The translations under genes and the position numbers were made by a program. DNA of 64,000 bases, taken from Rubrivivax sp. GTDB taxonomy: Bacteria; Pseudomonadota; Gammaproteobacteria; Burkholderiales; Burkholderiaceae_C. The DNA lies in NCBI GenBank assembly GCA_030681795.1, contig JAUXRG010000090.1:1-64000 (forward strand), given 5' to 3'. Position 1 is the first letter of the stretch. Each line of letters begins with the position of its first letter. Positions 59,746 to 64,000 of this stretch are shown piece after piece. The notes below the pieces were generated by a model that was not told the origin of the DNA, made no database searches, and saw nothing but the letters and a program-made list of their open reading frames with translations.

Positions 59746-60279
59746 TCAAGGCCGTGCGGCACCGATGCGCAACTGCACTGCCGCGGCGGTGGTCGTCGTC
59801 GGCTGGCCGAGACGCGTTGCGGGCACACCGCGATCACGCAGGTGCTTTTGCACCTGGATCGCGCGTTGCAGAGCCAGCGTCGTGGCGCCCGCTCGGTCAT
59901 CGGGCGCCGCCAGCAGCGCCAGTTGGGCCAGCGGCCTTCGACGCAGGCTTTCGGCTACCTTGTCCAGCACCGCGGCAAGTGCGGGCTTCACGCGGCTGCT
60001 GCCAGGCTCAAAACAGAACTCGCGTGGCACATCGACGGCCAACACCCCGTCATCGCGCTGCGCGATAAGCACCGGTGTGCCACGGAACCACGAATTCAAC
60101 CATTGATGTTCGATGGCCAGGCTTTCCGCAAACGCGGTTCGCGGCTGCGCGGTCGTGGGTGCCGGGGCCCCGGGCGGCGCCACGCTGCTGCAGCCACAGA
60201 CTGCAATCGCAGCGATGAGCAGCATTGCAAAGCTCGGCGCGGTCAGCGCAGCGGTCGGTCTTGTGGAGTCCACGTGCAA
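59746..60279 (-). CDS. OmpA-like lipoprotein
   Basis: The 177-residue product has a hydrophobic signal with a lipobox-like AVCGC (Cys30). A domain distantly like the OmpA C-terminus follows: FCFEPGSSRVKPALAAVLDKVAESLRRRP, then a strand and a helix with LQRAIQVQKHLRDRGVPATRL. That pattern suggests peptidoglycan association, but the canonical NxxLSxxRA-type residues are degenerate. The function is unknown. It is 9 bases downstream of the coiled-coil membrane protein and probably co-transcribed with it. Confidence 0.65.
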   Translation of the reverse strand: MHVDSTRPTAALTAPSFAMLLIAAIAVCGCSSVAPPGAPAPTTAQPRTAFAESLAIEHQWLNSWFRGTPVLIAQRDDGVLAVDVPREFCFEPGSSRVKPALAAVLDKVAESLRRRPLAQLALLAAPDDRAGATTLALQRAIQVQKHLRDRGVPATRLGQPTTTTAAAVQLRIGAARP

Positions 60280-60288
60280 GCCGCCCTC

Positions 60289-60981
60289 TTACCTGACCAC
60301 CAACATGCGCATGCCCAACACTTCGCCGGCGGTTCGATCCTTGATCTGAATCGTCGCCTGGTGCGGCCGAAACCCCTCGGGCAGAGGCACGCTGCCGCGC
60401 ACAATCTCGTGGCGGTCCACCGACACCGTGATTGGCTTCAATGCGACTGAAGTCTCGCTGCGCTGCGCGGACTCGCCGGTGACAACCAGCTGCATCAGAC
60501 CGCTCAGCGGCTTGTTCGTGGCTCGCTCGCGGGTCAGGACCACATCGTAGGCAAGCGCCCCACGCGTCACCGCGAACCGAGCTGCGCGCACCTCGACGAC
60601 GCTTTTGCGGGGGGCGGGCGGCAAGGACTCGATCACCGCAGTCAAGTCGCCCTGCAAGCGCCCGACCATCGCGCGGATTGCCGCGAGTTCGTCGGCCTGG
60701 CCCCTCTTCTCACCGAGCGCGGCTGTGAGCTGCTTTGTCGCCCGGCTGAGTTCACCGGTCAGCCGTGATCGTTCGGCGTCGGCCTGATTGAATGCCGTAC
60801 TCAGCTGCGCCGACGCGTCGGCCGACAGGCGCGGCGCCAAGTAGCGCTCTTGCACGACCAGGACGCCAGCCGCGCCGATGGCCGACCCGCCCAGCGCAAG
60901 CAAGAGCCAGCGAGGCACTCTCCAGCGCGAGCGCCTGTAACCATGGGGCGTGAAGGTGACCGCTTTGGATCGGTGGAACAT
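60289..60981 (-). CDS. Bitopic membrane protein with periplasmic coiled coil (DUF6776-like)
   Basis: Function unknown. The 230-residue product starts MFHRSKAVTFTPHGYRRSRWR and has one membrane helix at about residues 23-45. A coiled coil follows (about 50-105, with DAERSRLTGELSRATKQLTAAL) and then a C-terminal beta domain, including FAVTRGALAYDVVLTRE and GFRPHQATIQIKDRTAGEVLG. It resembles a family of betaproteobacterial proteins of unknown function. I chose the ATG at 60981, since the upstream extension has shadow-like composition. It diverges from the small gene at 61138. Confidence 0.7.
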   Translation of the reverse strand: MFHRSKAVTFTPHGYRRSRWRVPRWLLLALGGSAIGAAGVLVVQERYLAPRLSADASAQLSTAFNQADAERSRLTGELSRATKQLTAALGEKRGQADELAAIRAMVGRLQGDLTAVIESLPPAPRKSVVEVRAARFAVTRGALAYDVVLTRERATNKPLSGLMQLVVTGESAQRSETSVALKPITVSVDRHEIVRGSVPLPEGFRPHQATIQIKDRTAGEVLGMRMLVVR

Positions 60982-61137
60982 CGGCGTCAACGGCTGTCTT
61001 CGGAGAGAGGCCGGCAGGGTACGTCCTCCCAGTGCACCCCCTGAAACACGATGTGTACCAACCTCGGACAGGCCCTTATGCGTTCCTGACGCGGCCGCGG
61101 GCATCGTGGCTGGATTGCCGTTTCCGCCGCCCCCAAG

Positions 61138-61434
61138 ATGTCGTCCCACGCCCCCGCCCCCGCGGCCCGCACCGTCCCCGTCCCTTCCTCGTCCCCCACC
61201 TCTGCCACGCAGCGCCGTGGACTGGCCCCGCTCACGCTGGGGGCAATCATCGCGTCGCCGGCGGTCAACTGGGCGCTGCTGGCCGCGGTGATGGCCGCGG
61301 CAATGCACTTCGGCGGATCGTCCGCGCGGGCCTGTGCCTACGGCATCGCCGTCACCTTGACCATGATGATCACGACCGTGCTCACGTACTTCGTGGTGCG
61401 CGAGAGCTGGCGTGTGCCCAGGCCCTGGGCCTGA
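61138..61434 (+). CDS. Small two-helix membrane protein
   Basis: The 98-residue product has a Pro/Ala/Ser-rich N-terminus and two hydrophobic helices, at about 35-58 ([20 protein letters not shown]) and 65-87 ([21 protein letters not shown]), then a short basic tail. No family was recognised. It could resemble small DUF2798-type membrane proteins (two helices with an NW/VTL pattern). Ribosome site weak (CCCCAAG). It converges on the formate/nitrite-channel gene. Confidence 0.5.
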   Translation: MSSHAPAPAARTVPVPSSSPTSATQRRGLAPLTLGAIIASPAVNWALLAAVMAAAMHFGGSSARACAYGIAVTLTMMITTVLTYFVVRESWRVPRPWA

Positions 61435-61495
61435 GGGCGGCCAAAAACCCGAGTCGCCCGGCTTCGTCAGGGGAGACCCTGTTCTTCGCCCGACC

Positions 61496-62338
61496 TCACT
61501 GGCTCGGCTCCCGCGCCTTGCGCCGATAGATCACGTAGTACACGAGCGCCACGAGCACCGCGCCGCCCACCAGGTTTCCGGCGATCACCGCGGCGAGGTT
61601 GCCGAGAAGACCGACGCCGTTGAGAGATTCGAGACCGGGCACCGGCGCCGACACCGTGGCCTTGAGCAGCAGGCCCAGCGGGATCAAATACATATTGGCG
61701 ATGCTGTGCTCGAAGCCGGCGGCGACGAACGCAGAGATCGGGAAGACGATCGCGACGGCCTTGTCGACCACGCTGCGGCCGGCCATCGCCATCCACACCG
61801 CCATGCACACGAGGACGTTGCACAGCACGCCGTTGAAGAACAGCACGCCGGCCGGCGCCGCGCACTTGGCCGCAGCGATGCGCACCACCTCTTCGGCAAT
61901 GCGGCCCGAGTTCATCGAAGTGTGGCTGGATGCCCACACCAACAGTGCAAGTCCGGCCGCGCCGACGAAATTGGCGAGGCAGACAACGATCCAGTTGCGC
62001 AAGAGCTCCTGTGTGCCGATGCGGCCATCGGCCCAGGCCATCACCAGCAGATTGTTGCCGGTGAACAACTCGGCGCCGGCGACGACGACGAGCAGCAGGC
62101 CCAGCGAGAAGACGACCCCGCCGAGCACGCGGCTCGCGGCGAAGCCGAGCGTCGGATCGCTGACGACCAGCACGTAATACAACGCGCCAAGTCCGATGAA
62201 CACGCCGGCCAGCACGCCGAGCATCGCCATCTTCAGCAGCGGCATACGCGCCTTGGCCACGCCAATGTGTTGTACCTGCTCGGCGATCTCCGCCGGGGAG
62301 AAGACATCGAATCCGTAGAGGGCCATCACCGGTTCCAC
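61496..62338 (-). CDS. Formate/nitrite transporter family (FocA/NirC) channel
   Basis: The 280-residue membrane protein has six helices and the family signatures GAELFTGNNLLVMAWADG and NFVGAAGLALLVW. The segment GVLCNVLVCMAVWMAMAGR, with a central NVLVC, is near the second conserved site. It forms a pentameric channel for formate, nitrite or hydrosulfide; the substrate cannot be told. The start is either GTG at 62338 or ATG at 62326, which begins ALYGFDVFSPAEIAE as homologues do. It lies 15 bases after the aldehyde dehydrogenase gene on the same strand. Confidence 0.87.
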   Translation of the reverse strand: MEPVMALYGFDVFSPAEIAEQVQHIGVAKARMPLLKMAMLGVLAGVFIGLGALYYVLVVSDPTLGFAASRVLGGVVFSLGLLLVVVAGAELFTGNNLLVMAWADGRIGTQELLRNWIVVCLANFVGAAGLALLVWASSHTSMNSGRIAEEVVRIAAAKCAAPAGVLFFNGVLCNVLVCMAVWMAMAGRSVVDKAVAIVFPISAFVAAGFEHSIANMYLIPLGLLLKATVSAPVPGLESLNGVGLLGNLAAVIAGNLVGGAVLVALVYYVIYRRKAREPSQ

Positions 62339-62353
62339 AAGGCTTGCGCGGCG

Positions 62354-63763
62354 CTATCGCGTGAGAAAGGCCAGCACGCGGTCGGCGAACTTGCCGTAGG
62401 GCGGCATGAGGAACCTGAGCGTCGAAAAGCGCGCCTGGTAGAACACCGGGCGCAGCTTGGAGAAGGTCTGGAAACCTTCGTGCCCGTGGTAATGGCCCAT
62501 GCCGGAATCGCCGATGCCGCCGAACGGCAGATCGTGCTGGCCGACGTGAAAGAGCGCGTCGTTGACCGATACGCCACCCGACATCACGCGATCGAGCAGC
62601 ATTTGCACCTGGGCGCGGTCGTGGCTGAAGGGGTAGATCGCCAGGGGCCGGGGCCCGGCGTTGACGCGCTCTATCACCGTGGCCAGCGAGCGGTAGCCGC
62701 GCAGCGGCAGGATGGGGCCGAAGATCTCGCGCTGCAGCAGCAGGCTGTCGTCGGGCGCATTCAGCACGAGGTGCGGTGCGATCTTGCGCGTGTCGGCGTC
62801 GAATGCCGGCCCGGGCACGAGCTGCACGAGCGTGGCGCCGCGCTGGCGTGCCTCTTCCAGCGCCGCCAGCAGCCGCTGGAAAGAACGCTCGTCGATGATC
62901 GAGGTGTAGTCCGGCGAGTCCAGCCGCGGGTAGCGCGCCGGAACGATCTCGCGCGCGAGTTGCACGAACTCGTCGATGCGCGGCTGCGGCAGCCAGGCGT
63001 GGTCCACCGTGGTGCAGATCTGGCCGGCGTTGAGGAACTTGACGAAGAGGATGCGTTCGGCCGCCAGGCGCAGCGGGAAGTCGTCGCACAGGATGGCCGG
63101 CGCTTTGCCGCCGAGCTCCAGGGTGACGGGGCACAGGTTGGCGGCCGCCGCCGCCATCACCATGCGGCCGGTGGCGCCCGAACCGGTGAACAGCAGGTGG
63201 TCGAAGGGCAGCTGCGAAAAGGCGATGCCGACGCCGCCGGACTCGTCGAAGAACTGCAGCTTCTCCGGCGGGAAGTAGGCCGGCATCTTCTCGATGAACA
63301 GCCGCGCCAGGTGGCGCGAGTTCTCGCTCATCTTCACCATGGCGCGGTTGCCGGCGGCGAAGATATAGATCAGCGGCACCAGGCTCAGGTTGACCGGGAA
63401 GTTCCACGGCACGATCACGCCCACCACGCCCAGCGGCTGCGGGATGACGCGGTTGCTGGCGCCGAAGAAGTTGCGCCAGTCCACGGCGCGGCGCTGCGGT
63501 TTCATCCAGCGGCGCAGATGCTTGAGGGCGTGGTCCACGCCATCGGTGGCCGGGAAGATCTCGGCCAGCAGCGTCTCGTGGCGCGAGCGGTGGCCGTAGT
63601 CGGCGCTGATGGCCTCGCACAGCGCGTCCTTGTTCTCGCGGATGAAGCGCTGCAGCGTGCGCAGGTCGGCGCGGCGTTCGTCCCGCGTGGGCACGGGGTG
63701 CGCCAGATAGGCCTGGCGCTGCAGGCGAAGTGCGGCGCTCAGGGTGTCGGCGATGTCGTTCAT
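62354..63763 (-). CDS. Coniferyl aldehyde dehydrogenase-like enzyme
   Basis: This NAD(P)-dependent aldehyde dehydrogenase of 469 residues lacks the long N-terminus of the tetrameric forms. That is typical of the CalB/coniferyl aldehyde and fatty aldehyde dehydrogenase group. Catalytic Glu is in VTLELGGKAPAIL and Cys in NAGQICTTVDHAWLP. The cofactor loop FTGSGATGRMVM and the C-terminal HVGQHDLPFGGIGDSGMGHYHG are present. The ATG at 63763 is the sensible start; an upstream in-frame extension would run into the pgi promoter region. The substrate is uncertain. Confidence 0.88.
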   Translation of the reverse strand: MNDIADTLSAALRLQRQAYLAHPVPTRDERRADLRTLQRFIRENKDALCEAISADYGHRSRHETLLAEIFPATDGVDHALKHLRRWMKPQRRAVDWRNFFGASNRVIPQPLGVVGVIVPWNFPVNLSLVPLIYIFAAGNRAMVKMSENSRHLARLFIEKMPAYFPPEKLQFFDESGGVGIAFSQLPFDHLLFTGSGATGRMVMAAAAANLCPVTLELGGKAPAILCDDFPLRLAAERILFVKFLNAGQICTTVDHAWLPQPRIDEFVQLAREIVPARYPRLDSPDYTSIIDERSFQRLLAALEEARQRGATLVQLVPGPAFDADTRKIAPHLVLNAPDDSLLLQREIFGPILPLRGYRSLATVIERVNAGPRPLAIYPFSHDRAQVQMLLDRVMSGGVSVNDALFHVGQHDLPFGGIGDSGMGHYHGHEGFQTFSKLRPVFYQARFSTLRFLMPPYGKFADRVLAFLTR

Positions 63764-63872
63764 GGCGCGATCATGCACCCGGGCGGGCGCAGGCGACTCG
63801 GGTCTAATCGGGTCTTCGAAATTCGCCCACGTCCATGAACCCGCACCCCCTCTCCATACACGAGGCCCGCTC

Positions 63873-64000
63873 ATGATCCGCTGCGACCACACCGGCGCCT
63901 GGGCCGCCCTCCACGGCCACTACGCAGCGCAGGGCCGCGACTTCGACCTGCGCGAGGCCTTCGCAATCGACCCCGCGCGCTTCGCGGCGTTGAGCTTCGA
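63873..64000 (+). CDS. pgi: Glucose-6-phosphate isomerase, N-terminal fragment (cut by window end)
   Basis: Only about 42 codons are present. They read MIRCDHTGAWAALHGHYAAQ, then DFDLREAFAIDPARFAALSF, which fits the start of Pgi (helix, DLR-x2-F-x3-DP-x-RF motif). The enzyme interconverts glucose-6-phosphate and fructose-6-phosphate. A 13-codon reading frame at 63835-63876 overlaps this start (ATGA) and could be a leader or chance. It diverges from the aldehyde dehydrogenase gene. Confidence 0.75.
   Translation, partial: MIRCDHTGAWAALHGHYAAQGRDFDLREAFAIDPARFAALSF

Noticed and set aside
63835..63876. 13-codon reading frame overlapping the pgi start
   Set aside because: Too short to judge as a gene; noted only as a possible leader in the pgi entry.

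Overview
The window is very GC-rich, densely coded chromosomal DNA. The gene content points to a Burkholderiales betaproteobacterium of the Comamonadaceae/Sphaerotilaceae kind (Rubrivivax, Ideonella, Leptothrix and relatives). Evidence for this is the run pilMNOPQ then aroK-aroB-dgt-gltBD, the Mla order F-E-D-A-C-B, a GspA/GspB pair, and small hairpin repeats of a type common in that group. The genus is inferred from gene order, not from a marker gene. No rRNA, tRNA, CRISPR array, prophage or complete insertion sequence was seen.

Layout. Positions 136-2499 (-) hold a class A penicillin-binding protein. It diverges from the type IV pilus operon pilMNOPQ (2837-7925). That operon is followed by an unusual Ig-like lipoprotein with an apparent calcium-binding insert, aroK, aroB, a dGTPase-like gene, a transposase-derived gene that has lost its HUH histidines, and gltBD (to 19730). 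The Mla outer-membrane lipid-asymmetry operon fills 19889-23792. On the minus strand follow zwf, a Cys/Met PLP enzyme and a secreted beta-helix protein (23823-27795). A Fbp/Afu-type ABC importer is at 27925-32239, then gspB/gspA, a lipoprotein hydrolase, a small outer-membrane-type protein, an acyl-CoA ligase and a TerC protein (to 38783).

The most interesting region is 38872-55800, all on the minus strand. It reads as one glucan-utilization locus. In order of transcription it holds a GH1 beta-glucosidase, a LacI-type repressor, an Oar-like TonB-dependent receptor, a lipoprotein of the PF10091/GH144 type (endo-beta-1,2-glucanase family), a sugar ABC importer (binding protein plus two permeases, no ATPase), a large secreted (alpha/alpha)6-barrel protein that I cannot place in a family, and a cytoplasmic GH94 phosphorylase of the length and type of 1,2-beta-oligoglucan phosphorylase. 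Together they suggest uptake and phosphorolytic breakdown of beta-1,2-glucan (sophoro-oligosaccharides or cyclic/osmoregulated periplasmic glucan). Three matching 18-bp LacI-type operators lie in front of the repressor and the GH1 gene. One sits directly downstream of a good sigma-70 promoter.

The right end (55844-64000) carries dgkA back to back with an eptA-like phosphoethanolamine transferase, a type-2 glycerate kinase with an internal tandem repeat, a scar of a lost kdpDE system, an OmpA-like lipoprotein beside a coiled-coil membrane protein, a small membrane protein, a formate/nitrite-type channel, a coniferyl-aldehyde-dehydrogenase-like enzyme and the first codons of pgi. Several hairpin repeats lie between genes. 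One has been built into the start of a permease gene.
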